Origin: Eumeta japonica
Lineage: Eukaryota; Arthropoda; Insecta; Lepidoptera; Psychidae
Direction: 5' to 3'
Length of the DNA: 64,000 nucleotides
NCBI GenBank assembly: GCA_005406025.1
Contig: BGZK01000291.1
Span: 372,001-436,000 of the forward strand
Position 1 is the first letter of the stretch. The number at the start of each line of letters is the position of its first letter. Positions 1 to 10,419 of the stretch are shown here, piece after piece. A program made the translations under genes and the position numbers. The notes under the pieces are model-generated. The model had not been told where the DNA came from, ran no database searches, and worked only from the letters and a program-made list of their open reading frames with translations.

Positions 1-198
1 TTCACCAGACATTGCGTCGTCGACTATCATCTGTTCCGATGAATGGCACATGCTCTGTCAGGGCAGCGTTTCACATCATATGAAGATATCAAAAATTGGG
101 TTTATTCGTGGATAGCCTCAGAAGATAAGAAGTTCTTCAGACTTGAAATCCGAACGCTGCCTGAAAGATCGAAAAAAATAGTTGCTAATAATGGATAA
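1..198 (+). pseudogene. mariner transposase, 3' fragment, broken
   Basis: This is the C-terminal end of a mariner-family (Tc1/mariner DDE/D) transposase. From about base 22 the frame reads DYHLF, then after a break ALSGQRFTSYEDIKNW, then WIASEDKKFF, then TLPERSKKIVANNG and a stop at 196-198. This is the familiar mariner C-terminus, with the D of the 'SDYHLF' block as the third catalytic acid. The preceding SPDIA block lies in a different frame, so there is a frameshift near base 20. An in-frame TGA follows at 40-42. The element is cut by the window edge, so the catalytic core and 5' end are not visible. I found no clear 3' inverted repeat after the stop. It is a dead copy. The family call is made from remembered motifs. 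Confidence 0.85.
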
Positions 199-1200
199 TA
201 CTCCGATTAAAAAAACCGAAAATTTCTGGAAACACGTTTAAATTTCATTTTATCGCATCGATTTCATTGAAACGAAATCGAACCGACACCGCTCCAATAT
301 CATACAGAATCGGAGCTCGCACGTCGCTCCGAACGCGTGAGCGGTCTTCAAAAACGAGCCATTGTGTCGTGCGTCGACGTCCACTCCGCCGGCGTTCGGC
401 GGGCGCAAGGCCGTCGCCCGTAATTGGTTTTCGCACGGCATCGGATACGGCGGGCGGGGTCTGCGACGGCGCGAGCCGAAGTCGGCGACCGATTCTAGCG
501 GGGGACGACATCTTTTTGGAGCGTAATAAAGTTGTTCAGGAAGCGTTGGCAATGTTGAAGTGTAGGTTTGCAAGACGCGGATTGCAATCTGTTTGTGATC
601 GTCGACAACTTTCTATTGACAAAAAAAATGTGATATCGAGCTGTCGAGATGAATCGAGAGCGCAATAAGTACAAAATAAATAAATGAAACAGAGTCGACC
701 GCGACGAAAAATAAATCATTAATTAGTCTGTAAAGCCTTAATTAATCTTATGCGCTAACGACTTCTTTGTATTTGTCTCGTTCTTAGTATTGATAGCTCG
801 CGGAAAAGTTTTTTGGTATATTCTGTACCAAAGTAACTTTTCGTAAATTTTGAATTCAGTTGTAAATTTAGAATTCAGTTTTAGTATATCAGTTATAATA
901 CGTGTACGTGTCGTTTTGATCGCTGACTTGCTGCATGACATGCAATGCGATTAACGCTTTTGAACTTAATTTTCGCATCCTACAAATATTGTAAACGTTA
1001 GTTTGTGAGGATGGATGAATGTATGTTACTCTTTCAGCCAAAAGTACTGAACAAGTTTGATCGATCTTTTCGGTAATACATTGAAATAACATATTAGCTT
1101 ACAATTTATAAAGATCCTAGGTTTTTTTTATACAACTTTTCTCGCATAAACGTAGAACGAATTTTACTTATGACGAATGGCTGTCGGTAATAGTAAAGTT
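199..1200. other. No gene seen; GC-richer island at 290-500
   Basis: Bases 290-500 are GC- and CpG-rich and are open on both strands for 80-130 codons. The predicted peptides are arginine-rich and match nothing I know, so I regard the open frames as a composition effect. The rest is AT-rich with no recognisable repeat. Confidence 0.4.
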
Positions 1201-1201
1201 C

Positions 1202-1485
1202 AAGGTACCATCACGTTCAACATCAAGCCGAGATCAGGACCGAGAGCGTGAGCGAGATCGTTTCACAATAACGACGAATCAGCGAGAAGACGGGTGTTTT
1301 CGATGTAATTATATGGGTTTCTCTGGGATGACTTCATCAGAATTGAATCGAAGACCCGAACCGGGACCTAAATCGAGATCCGGACAGGAATTAGGAGCCG
1401 TCATCGCGCCATCGGGATCGTGACCGACGGCCCAATCGGTAGATATAAAAGGTGAATGAATTCGGGACCGTGGGCGACAGCTAGT
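1202..1485 (+). repeat. Purine-rich minisatellite plus 'ctagt' element end, copy A
   Basis: A degenerate array of roughly 6-bp units (gatcgg, gaccgg, gaatcg types) runs from about 1205 to 1430. It is followed by 'gtgggcgacagctagt'. The same order, a purine-rich array and then a 'gcgggc...ggcaaaagctagt' end, occurs at 6420-6673, 16890-17252 and, inverted, at 23892-24060. This marks one interspersed family. I recognise the end as a common lepidopteran non-LTR/SINE 3' terminus; that attribution is from memory. Confidence 0.55.
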
Positions 1486-3090
1486 TGCATATGTGAGAAT
1501 ATAACTTTTGATTTCAACTTTTCATTTATTATGAGCGATGAAATTAAATCTGACATGAAAAAGAAATCATGTAAAAGCATACTGATGCGATTTAATGCGA
1601 TAAATAAAAATATACATTTCTAGCAATTAGTCTTAAGTCAATCATACTAACAATATTTACGTTATAAATACTATACGGATATAGAAATATAAAGCCCTCA
1701 TTATTTTTTTTTATAACACGCAGAATTTTTTAGAAACTTTCACCTCATTTGATTATGCTTTTTACTGGCATAAACAGATTAAATGAATAATTAAAACTCA
1801 GCTGGACAAGACAGTGTTGGGAAAACTCAACGACTGAAAACTAAAATCTTTAAAAATGATCATCGATTGTGTATACGCATGTCATAAGTGGGCTCTTACT
1901 GTAGAACTTCTGAGTCGAAAGTCTGTGCAAAAACTATTGACACACGATTTCCCGCCAAAAAATATTTTAACCAATGAATGATTTTGTTATGTTTCAAAAA
2001 ATATTACATTCGAAATTCTTTATGAACGGCCAGATGTGCAGAACTTTCAGTGTGCTTTGTGTATGACCAAAAAGTTTACATCCAACAATTGACCATATAG
2101 TCGATGAAAGGCGAACTATTTTTAGATCGCTATATGCCTTTAATTAGAACGGTAATCTCTTTGATGAAATCCGTTTCATTTTTTTTCACAGGTGGACGAT
2201 AAAAAACATACAATTTTTTATTATGCGTGCGTTTTGTTGCAGCTTCAGCATACTGAAACAATTTTCCTTAGAAGCGCAAGAAACGTCATGTTTTTTGCCT
2301 TGAACTCGTAGCAGCACAGCGCGACATCGATTTTTCAATTCCGAAAAAGTTTTATTAACCGACACACCCGTGTCACGATTACGGTGATTTACAGATTCGA
2401 TAAAGTGCTACGTCTCGCGAAATTTCGACCCAACAACACAAAGACCCATATCAGCTTCGACCGTGCAGAGTACAAGTGAAAAAAATTCAGTTAAGCGTTA
2501 TTCGGAATAGCGTCAAAGGTGTTCCGTATAATAATTTTCGTAATTGATTTCGAAACAATATATTTCAAAAATCCACCATCGGGCTTTATAGAACGTGTTT
2601 TTAGGAACCCTATATATGATTTTAAAATAAAAACAGCTGATCAGAGTTAATTTTAGTATCATTTGGCTTTTAACTCTACTACTCTACGTACTTCAATATA
2701 ATGAAACACGCATTATTCATTTCATTATTGGGCAAGTAATAATTGTAGCAAATATTGTTATAATGCGGTTGGGAAGGGAAAACAAGAATGTGCTTCTTTT
2801 TGCGATAAATATACTCTGGGTTTCATTACTCGAAAATTCGGATGAAGTGTCCTAAATCTATACAAATATTCAAAATTGAAATAATGAGACCGCGACAGAC
2901 AGAGACACGGCCGACAGCGAGGCGATCCCTAGGCGTTCCGTTTCGCCGGCCCCCGTGCGGAACGCTAGAAAATCGACACCGCGGCATAAATTCCAAATGA
3001 AAAACGTTACAGCCGGCCCATTTCCCACGCAATCTTCCGCCGAAATCTCCATCCCGGCGGCGTCAAGAGGCAACGGCGAGCGCCTAAATA
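1486..3090. other. AT-rich, no gene or classified repeat seen
   Basis: Mostly AT-rich sequence with homopolymer runs. From 2880 GC rises. I saw no splice-bordered open frame, tRNA or inverted terminal repeat here. Confidence 0.4.
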
Positions 3091-3660
3091 AATCAGCCCT
3101 TACACCTCTGATCCCTTAAATAAGTGCGCTTTCGTGTGTGAAATATATCGGCAGCTAGTTCGTATTCGCGGTGCGGGCGCCCCCGGCGGGACACGTCTCT
3201 CGGACATCCTTCAGGCGGACGGCGCCGTGTAAGTTTGTACAGCTCATTTAAAACGGAAAAGAAACTTTAACGCTGCCGAATCCAAGGTTCTTATTCGTGC
3301 GCCGGAATTCGCGAATGAAATATACGCCGGGGTGTCTTCGGACGACAAAAATTTAAAATGCACTCCAAAAGCGGTGAATTTAAGGACGATATTGAAATGA
3401 AGACAGCCGAGGGCGGAAGACAGTCGGCGGATCGCCTTCGCGCGTTTCCAACGGCGGCCCGGATAACTAAAAGGCGGTGACTTTCATTCCGAACGAAGGG
3501 TCCGTAATATCCCTAATATATTTCGATGTGAATTCCTTGTGAATCGGATTAGCAAAAGATTTAAGGCGGAAGTGATTTCAGTGCTCCAGAATTGAAAACG
3601 TTTATGAAAGGTCACTTCGCTCGAGAGGTATCGCGCTCGAAGGTCGTATTATCTAAAATC
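3091..3660 (+). other. GC-rich island with a short coding-like frame
   Basis: The segment is CpG-rich compared with its flanks. A frame is open on the + strand from about 3100 to a TAA at 3232-3234 and includes the stretch RLSDILQADGAV before the stop. A possible acceptor ('atatcggcag') lies at 3153 and a donor-like gtaagt at 3230. The downstream part (3290-3600) has no open frame and could be regulatory. Neighbouring GC-rich islands also give open frames in several phases, so I do not call a gene. Confidence 0.15.
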
Positions 3661-4139
3661 TACCGGATGGAAAGTATTAATTTACCTTTGGGTAGCTTTT
3701 GCCCGTGGCACTGTCATATGAACGGAATATGAACGGATCCCCGGTTTGCACTCATTGTCTCGATGCCCGTTTCACTCCCTCATGCAGTCACAATTGCGGT
3801 TTCGGTTTCGTCACGATTGAGACCTGTTTCGCCTTATTTGCTTAGAGTAAAAATTGGTGATCGAAAAGAATTTTTACGACCGGTGCGTAAAACGTACGTG
3901 TGACAATGAAAATGCGACGAAATTTATAGCTTTTCTTTTTTTTTGTGATAAAATGGCAAATGGTAAACAACGTATACTACCACGATATTCAAATCTATAA
4001 GTATTTTCAAAAATAGACAATTATAATTACCATTAAAATTGCTTAAATACTAATTCATCCTCAAAAAATACACACATAAAATATTACATCGATATATGTT
4101 ATAAACATATAACACTAAAATATAGAACTTATAATAGAT

Positions 4140-4345
4140 TTTTAATACGCTTTTATTAGCATGGTATGTATGTACGTTTGTTTGTATACAACGAAATCTT
4201 TGAACGTGATTTTCACCCCTTTCTAAACGTCAGATTAATTTGAAACTTTGCACACTTATGAAGGACCGCTGGCAATTCAATATTTTAAATACCTTGTCCC
4301 ATTATCCTTACCAGGATCTTCAGGATTAGCGCTATATCTGATACC
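4140..4345 (+). repeat. Probable non-LTR element fragment
   Basis: The segment opens with a (gtat)/(gttt)-rich stretch ('gtatgtatgtacgtttgttt') followed by 'gattttcacccctttcta' and 'ttgaaactttgcacactt'. These phrases are typical of the 3' parts of lepidopteran LINE/SINE families as I remember them. There is no coding capacity and the borders are uncertain. Confidence 0.3.
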
Positions 4346-4477
4346 TGGTGGTGTCTTTGTGCCAAAAACCAAGACGAGTGCTAAGACATGCGCAGGCCAT
4401 ATTTTTATTTATATTCGAAGACACGGTAGTGTATTGCGCCAAGTACACGTACACGCCAAATACACAAATAAACTTTT

Positions 4478-4539
4478 CGGAGAGGGAACTAGAGAAACGG
4501 CTATCACATCCAGGGGAGACAGCAGGCGCGCAAATTACC
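4478..4539 (+). pseudogene. 18S rRNA fragment, copy 1
   Basis: About 62 bp closely follow the conserved eukaryotic 18S rRNA segment usually written 'ggagagggagcctgagaaacggctaccacatccaaggaaggcagcaggcgcgcaaattacc' in pieces. Visible blocks are cggagaggga, gagaaacggct, cacatcca and gcaggcgcgcaaattacc, with about seven substitutions. Similarity stops abruptly at a run of T. This is too short to be functional rRNA. It is a dispersed rDNA-derived piece on the sense strand, either carried by a mobile element or left by a processed-type insertion. Confidence 0.85.
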
Positions 4540-4672
4540 TTTTTTCCCACACTATTTACCGACTTTAAATATAATATTATGTACTGTAGTTTCATAACAT
4601 ATTCCATTATATATACAATTTGTATCTAAATTCTACAAAATTCACTTTAACGGAGGATTGATGTAATAATAA

Positions 4673-4760
4673 TCCGGAGACGGAGCCTAAGAAACGGCGA
4701 CAAAATCCAAGGAAGGCAGCGATCGCGCAAATTACCCACTCTCATTACAGGGAGGTAGTT
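4673..4760 (+). pseudogene. 18S rRNA fragment, copy 2
   Basis: This is a second piece of the same 18S region, in the same orientation, 195 bp after copy 1. Blocks are tccggaga, cggagcct, aagaaacggc, ccaaggaaggcagc, gcgcaaattacccactc and gggaggtagt. It reaches about 20 bp further into 18S than copy 1 ('cccactc...ggaggtagt') and carries its own substitutions (gatc for aggc). The 130 bp between the two copies and their outer flanks are not alike, so this is not a simple tandem duplication. Confidence 0.87.
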
Positions 4761-5519
4761 ACAACCTCAATAAATTATCATTTAAAAAACTACAATCACG
4801 CACTAACGGTAAATTGAACTAAAAAGTATAAAATAAATAACACTTTAAAAGAAAACTAAAAGACACGCCTTTGTAGATAACCAAATTAAAAAGTAGCAAA
4901 TAATTTACAATGAATATAAATTAAGAATAGATTTTTTAACAAAAAATATATTTCATAGTAAAAAAGCGTGGGGTGCTTGAATGACCATCCAAGCACCGAT
5001 AATAAGTAATATTGTGAAATAAGCAGGTATTACTTGATTTAACGATATGCGTTAAAGAAGTTGACAGACAGTTTAGTAAACTTTCAAACAACTTATTACT
5101 GAACCTGAACCACTTACGCGAATTCTCTAATTAATTCTCACTTACCCATCCCATCACATCCACAGCCATGTTACGTTCTCATTCGCATTACATTCCATCA
5201 CAGCTCCTAAATCAAATCAATACGATTCATATAAGAAAATATTATCGATTGGGAATCACGTCCGAGGAGCGATCAAATGGCTCGAGGCATCGAATTTAAC
5301 CGTCTATAGCGGGAGGGAGTACGGCGTGAGACATACAAAGCCGTCGTTGAATGCATAACCCGAGGAGTTATCGCGGCTACATCGCAGAGCTTACGAGGTG
5401 CCTGCTCGCTGGATGTTCCCCGTATTAAAATTATGCCCTGGAGGGTCTAATAATTCCTCAATGAACACAGTTTATGACAAAATGTGTATAAATCAAAAGA
5501 CGTGCATCTATTTTATTTA

Positions 5520-5960
5520 ACCTATGTAGCCCGCTCTGGGCTATCCATGATAACATAAATACGAAAATCTGTCTGTTCGCTTGTTTGGTCAACTTTTACG
5601 CCCAAAACACAACACAGATTTTGACATTTGGCGCGGAGAAATTTTGCCATCAGAAGACAGACAGCCTATGTCTGCTGGGTACTATCAATTTTTTTTGTTT
5701 GTTTGTCTGTCTATTCCTGTGTCTTTTGATAACTCATCAACAATTAAACAGATTTTAATGAAGTTTGGTGTACGAACAGAGCACACAATTTTGTAGTATA
5801 TAACTATTATCTTTTTATCTTTCTGTCCGTTGGTCTGTATGTCTTAGAACTCGATAATGTCTGACAAATTTTGAAGAAAGTTACTACATTGATAAGGCTC
5901 ATTGTCACATAAAATATATGTTACTGTTTATTTTTTTTGTGAGTTTGTTTAACTGCTTAT
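5520..5960 (+). repeat. RTE/SINE-like interspersed repeat remnant
   Basis: The stretch begins 'gggctatccatgataac' and contains three blocks of the kind ctgtctgttcgcttgtttgg (5570, 5700, 5822). Each is followed by an AT-rich stretch with 'gattttgac'/'gattttaatgaagtttggt'. These are typical phrases of lepidopteran non-LTR element tails. It is degenerate, and the three blocks suggest internal duplication or nested copies. Confidence 0.45.
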
Positions 5961-6419
5961 AATTAGACGATTTAAGTCATTAATTTTATTTCATTTACTA
6001 GACCATTCTATTATTTATTTTCTTTAGAGAAAGAGCAATGATAAGGGTGCATGGTGAAGACCAATAGGAAGGAGAGAGAAGATGATATGGTGTGAGAGAG
6101 TAAGCAAAAGTATGAGAGACTATCACTAATCTTATTGTAACTCAATAATCAATAATAACAATTTAATAATAAAAAATAATAGCATATTAAAACGAACGAT
6201 GCAGATTTTACACTTCGCCTTCCATAAGTACTGCATCCTATTAGTATAATATTAAAAAGGTGATACTTTGTGATGATACTTGGTTGTTTATGGCTCAATT
6301 ACGCATAAACAGCTGGACGCATTTAGGCAAACTTTAGCGCACAGATAGAATCAATTCTGAATTATATGCAGGATTTTTGTTTTAATAATATGTTCTTATG
6401 CAATAATTTGCAAGAAACC

Positions 6420-6673
6420 CGAATATGGTTATCGAAAACGAGATCGATATTGGAATAGAGAGAGAGATAGCGCGAGTGGAAAAGAGACAAACGCAAGATA
6501 TGGATGGAGAACAATACCGAAGCGAAACTAACGGTGAAATCGGTATTCACATCGAAAACAGAAATGGTGTTGGTATCGAAGATATAGCGAGATCGCTCGA
6601 TATAGGATAGATAGGACAAATACGAATTAATTTCATATTCAAACACGGGCATAGTTACAGGCTAAAACTAGTA
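6420..6673 (+). repeat. Purine-rich minisatellite plus 'ctagt' element end, copy B
   Basis: A purine-rich array (gagatcgat, ggaatagag, gaaatcggt types) at 6430-6610 is followed by 'aaacacgggcatagttacag' and 'gctaaaactagta'. The 61-codon + frame inside it (MVIENEIDIGIEREIARVEK...) is the translated minisatellite. I do not consider it a gene. Confidence 0.55.
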
Positions 6674-6750
6674 TTACATGTATAATAAAATAATATTTTT
6701 TTTACTTCAAGCATAATAATAGATATTGTATAATTCATTTTTTTTATAAG

Positions 6751-6880
6751 CCCGTAGCATTATTCCCAATATGGCGACGCCGGAGATGAGGCACTTGGTA
6801 CGCATCCACGTTTTGCAGTTTGAACCAGAATTGACGGATCGCGAGCCCATCGCTGCGTACAGGTTTCACGAAGAAAACAG
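6751..6880 (+). CDS. Candidate internal exon, unknown protein
   Basis: The segment is preceded by a pyrimidine tract ending in an acceptor ('cattttttttttataag'-like, AG at 6749-6750). It ends at 'gaaaacag' followed by gtgaag (6881). Between them the + frame is open and includes MATPEMRHLVRIHVLQFE and then TDREPIAAYRFHEENR, with GC-rich third positions. The reading frame stops directly after the donor, as expected of an exon. An ATG lies at 6771. I do not recognise the protein. The opposite strand is also open for 73 codons, so the strand is not certain. Partner exons were not found. Confidence 0.3.
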
Positions 6881-7022
6881 GTGAAGTTTTCACCCGCTCT
6901 CGAAGTGTGGGTTTCTTCGAGTTTTGGGAGCCGGTGCACAATAAGCCACATGTTGAGAACGACATTTTTCGTACATTTTATACGAACTAAACGTTCGAGT
7001 GGGCGAGTCTAAGCCACGAGCG

Positions 7023-7041
7023 CTGCAGCGCCCTCTAGTCG
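7023..7041 (-). promoter_or_regulatory. CTCF-like motif
   Basis: The minus strand reads cgactagagggcgctgcag, close to the animal CTCF core (CCA-CTAG(A/G)GGGCGCT). It lies in a GC-rich island at 6990-7110. This is a motif resemblance only. Confidence 0.25.
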
Positions 7042-7124
7042 TGGCCGCGTTTTAACGCCCGCCGCCCGCGCACACTCGACCCTCGACGCGCGTTTCAGCC
7101 CGCCCGCGCCCTGCTAAAATGCTC

Positions 7125-8600
7125 AAAGTAGTTATTTGAGTGTAAATTTAAATCTTCAAAAAGCAATTTGTATGACCCACGCTCCTAGTGATCGAATAGA
7201 ATTGTATGAATTAAGTAACGGCGTTGAACTGAACTTCGTTGACTTTGAACTCGGTACCATTTCGTCCTTCTTAAAATTAAAATCAATAACGCAAACAAGA
7301 ATGTCACTATTTTAGCGTGAGAACGTTTTAAAAAGCCTCCCGTACTGAGGTCCCGCAGAATTAGAGATGAAACACTTTACTTGTCGCCAAATACTTACAT
7401 ATACCTCGTGACCTCGTGATTCAACACAAAGTAACGAATACATTCTAAAAGTAGACGTATGAATCTTTGATGCACATGATTGACGCAATCGTGGGATTAC
7501 GTCATTCACCGGGAAAAGGGATTAAAGGAGAGTCTCAAAATTCACTATGCGCTACAAAATAACCAGCAATAACTTCGCAACGAAGAGGGTTACACGAATC
7601 ATTCTTGCATACACTTATAAAGTATTTTAACATTTAAGTTGAACAGAAAAATAGTAAAGTTGACAGGTGAAATTTCATGTCAGGTAACAGTTTCTAAAAT
7701 TTTATAAAATTGCCTGTTACAAATAATGCCACACCAGGGAGCGCCAGGGGGGGAAAGGACTCGATTGCTGAGGCCGGTCCGTATTGAACCGAATAAAACC
7801 CAAACAACGTCCGAAGAACCAATGAGGAGTCTTGGGGAACGCCGTGGAGCAGAGAACGCCGCATTTTGCGCGGCCCTCAATGGCGTCAACCGGAGCAAAG
7901 GTCATTCGCGTGATTAGCACATTTTATTGAATATGCACATAAGACAAACTATGTAAATGTAAATCAGTATATTCATTATGATGCGAGTTTAATTTTTTTT
8001 TCAGCACCTATTATAAACAAATTAAATTTTGTTTATCGAAAATAAGAAGTACCATCCTTTTTCTTGTTATTTTTGCATTTTTTAACAGAGCACTTCGACG
8101 TCGTAACGGAAGGTACGTCGAAACTACAAAAATACGATGAGTGCTAAACTGTCTGTTTTAGCACTCATTTATTGCGGCCGTTTTTGAGCGTGGGACTGTG
8201 CAACTGCATTTTCTCTTTTTTTAGAGGTCAATGAGGTTATCGTAGTTACAAGGAAATATGTAACAGAGTATGTAGGAACATGGAACTTATAAGAGATTAA
8301 AAACAGTGACAGTTAAATTCTGTTGAATATTTATAGTAAAGATTGCCTTTATGTTTATTTTCAGATTATACATTTTTCTATTAGAGATATCAAATTTAAT
8401 CGCCGGTCGTTCGCTAATTAGTCTCAAATATACGTATCTTTTTTATTTCAGGGTTTCACACTTAATAAAGGCTCTTTAATGTTTTAAATCTTTTTTGATA
8501 ATGCTGTTTTTTTTATTTTATCGTTATTTGGTTGTGTGAAAAAAAATGTAAGAAAGAGGATTTCATACAAAAAAAGTGTGTGTGTATTAGTGTACACACT
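7125..8600. other. No gene seen; GC-richer patch 7730-7910 and a small hairpin
   Basis: Bases 7730-7910 are GC-rich and open in three phases, with no recognised product. Bases 8137-8168 form a hairpin with 12-bp perfect arms (atgagtgctaaa) and an 8-nt loop. The rest is AT-rich. Confidence 0.35.
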
Positions 8601-9130
8601 TAAGAAGTGAAACTTCTTTGTGACATCATTTTTCGAAAAATGATTTACTATTTACAACTTCACAGAAATTGGTTGAATAAAGCTAAATTAGATAAAGTTT
8701 ATGCAAAAGGCTTTTATTATCATAGACATGGATACAAAAATAATACAATTATTTCACCTTTCTACTACTAAGATTATAGCATTTCATTAATTATAATAGA
8801 ATTATTACTATTATTGTTATCGTTATTATATATTTTGTAATTAATGGCTTAACTCACTGATATTTACAATCAAAAACTAAAGTTAACCTGAAATAACCTT
8901 AAAAAAATAAATACCGTAATCACACCCACGTGTTGAATGTATTAGAAAAAAGGTTTAATTACTTACTTCTGTCAGAAATCCACTGGAATTAGAATAAATA
9001 TTTTTTATTCTTTTTGCCAATAACTTTATAAAATTTTTTTCGCTAATCACTTAATTGAAATATTATTTTTCACGTCACTACTGAGTTTTAGTATGTCGGT
9101 TGAAAAGGTTTCAACTTATATAATAGGAAA

Positions 9131-9161
9131 ATGTAATATATACAAACTGTATATATTACAT
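9131..9161. repeat. Perfect 14-bp hairpin inside MITE copy 1
   Basis: The left arm atgtaatatataca (9131-9144) and right arm tgtatatattacat (9148-9161) are exact inverses around a 3-nt loop. Confidence 0.85.
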
Positions 9162-9219
9162 GTGACAGGTGGCCTTAGTAACAATTATGTTTATGCCACG
9201 ATGACATTAATAACATTGA

Positions 9220-9316
9220 ATAAATATGGCGCGTAACGGAAAAATGTTACCCATAAATAAAGATGGCACGTAACAGATAAAGATGGCGCGTAACAAATAA
9301 AGATGGCGCGTAGCAG
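9220..9316 (+). repeat. 20-bp tandem repeat (ataaagatggcgcgtaacaa)
   Basis: There is one unit at 9220-9239 and three contiguous units at 9257-9316, differing at one to three bases each. A spacer containing 'aatgttaccc' separates the first from the rest. Each unit carries agatggcgc or a close variant. The array lies in the right half of MITE copy 1. A single related unit (agatggcgccgtaac) is in MITE copy 3 near 55938. Confidence 0.85.
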
Positions 9317-9435
9317 AAAAACGTTACATTGCTATAAAATTTCTCCCATACGCCGATAAAGAAGTTTCACTTCAAAAATTCTTGAGCAAAACTGTCATAC
9401 AGTAATACAAAATAAAATTCAAAAATATATATTTA

Positions 9436-9480
9436 CTTCGCTGAATAGAGGATTATTCGATAATCCTCTACTCAGCGAAG
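9436..9480. repeat. 20-bp inverted repeat, 5-nt loop
   Basis: The arms 9436-9455 (cttcgctgaatagaggatta) and 9461-9480 pair at 19 of 20 positions, forming a strong snap-back hairpin 62 bp beyond the MITE end. It is not part of a recognised transposon. Confidence 0.9.
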
Positions 9481-10256
9481 CTTAGAATAACAATAGATTA
9501 TATTAATGATAACGTAACATTGTTGACTTAACAAAAAAGGGAAAGATATATTTTCCAAATGGATTACCAGTGGTATGGAAAGTGATGCCCTCTCTGGTCT
9601 ACTTATTTGTAAACAATCTGAAAATATGAAATCAATTATAACGAATACTGAGCTATCTTAATTTCTGTGTAATTGACAAGACTAGGCTATTTAAATATTC
9701 CATAAAAATATTCTAAACAATATTTTTAGAACACATATACCAAATGGACACAATTCCATCACATATAATACACACGGAAGAAACTACACCGACTTTACGT
9801 TCTCATCCACAAATTTTTATAATCACCATAATTATAAAATTCGAAATGTTCAGAGAATATATACGGAACTCTTTCGTACGTACTACAGCCGCACCCATCC
9901 AATACATGCGTACTTCACTGGGTTTTTTTTTTGTGTCTTATATACGAAAACAATCCCAAATCCCAAGACCAACTAACAAGATCGCCACAGTCACGTAATA
10001 AGCCTTGAATCTAATTAGAAATATTTCACATTCGCCAAACGCATACGCACACGGCCTCCATACGTTGCACTGAAATCGCAATGTTTCGCAAATATGCAGA
10101 TCGCGGTCGGAAACACATTTAACGCGCCGCTCGAAGAACAAAAGCCAATTTACGCTGAAGGCGTATCTAATATGACTTACATCATACGCTTTACGTTATT
10201 ATTAGAGAATCCAGTCGGCGAGTACATATTAGGAAATTAACTTTACTAACGCGTTA

Positions 10257-10417
10257 CAGTAAACGCACAAAACAACAAACTCTGTCGCTGTGAAGTTAGT
10301 CACGAAAGCGTCGCAATTGGCACGCGGGGAGAAGAAAGAAGGGTCGGGGAGTGTTAAATCTGCGCATTGCATCACTCGCAGGCAATTCAGAGCGGCAAAA
10401 TTTCGTGCGTTGGACTG
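10257..10417 (+). mobile_element. Mariner-type MITE, 161 bp, copy 1
   Basis: The element is flanked on both sides by TA (10255-10256 and 10418-10419) and is homologous along its length to 14051-14216 and to the inverted copy 49075-49240. Shared interior blocks are 'gtgaagttagtcacgaaa', 'gaagaaagaagggtcgggga' and 'ttcgtgcgttg'. The terminal repeat is cagt(a)...acgcac at the left and gtgcgt...actg at the right, more worn than in the other copies. It has no coding capacity. TA duplication and cagt- ends fit Tc1/mariner mobilisation. Confidence 0.85.
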
Positions 10418-10419
10418 TA

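Larger units (their letters stand above)
8604..9373 (+). mobile_element. MITE with 16-bp TIRs, family 'gaagtgaaac', copy 1
   Basis: The terminal inverted repeats are identical over 16 bp: gaagtgaaacttcttt at 8604-8619 and its reverse complement at 9358-9373. The TIR is itself nearly palindromic. The interior is AT-rich with no open frame, so this is a non-autonomous DNA transposon. It carries a perfect 14-bp hairpin (9131-9161) and a 20-bp tandem array near the right end. Related copies lie at 47155-47530 and 55417-55998. No target duplication is obvious, so the exact ends and superfamily are open. 'aaaaatt' follows the right TIR here and in copy 2, so the element may extend a few bases further. 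Confidence 0.7.

Noticed and set aside
267..668. 133-codon + frame and 88/107-codon minus frames
   Set aside because: All three phases and both strands are open in a CpG-rich patch, and the products are arginine-rich with no domain. This is a composition effect.
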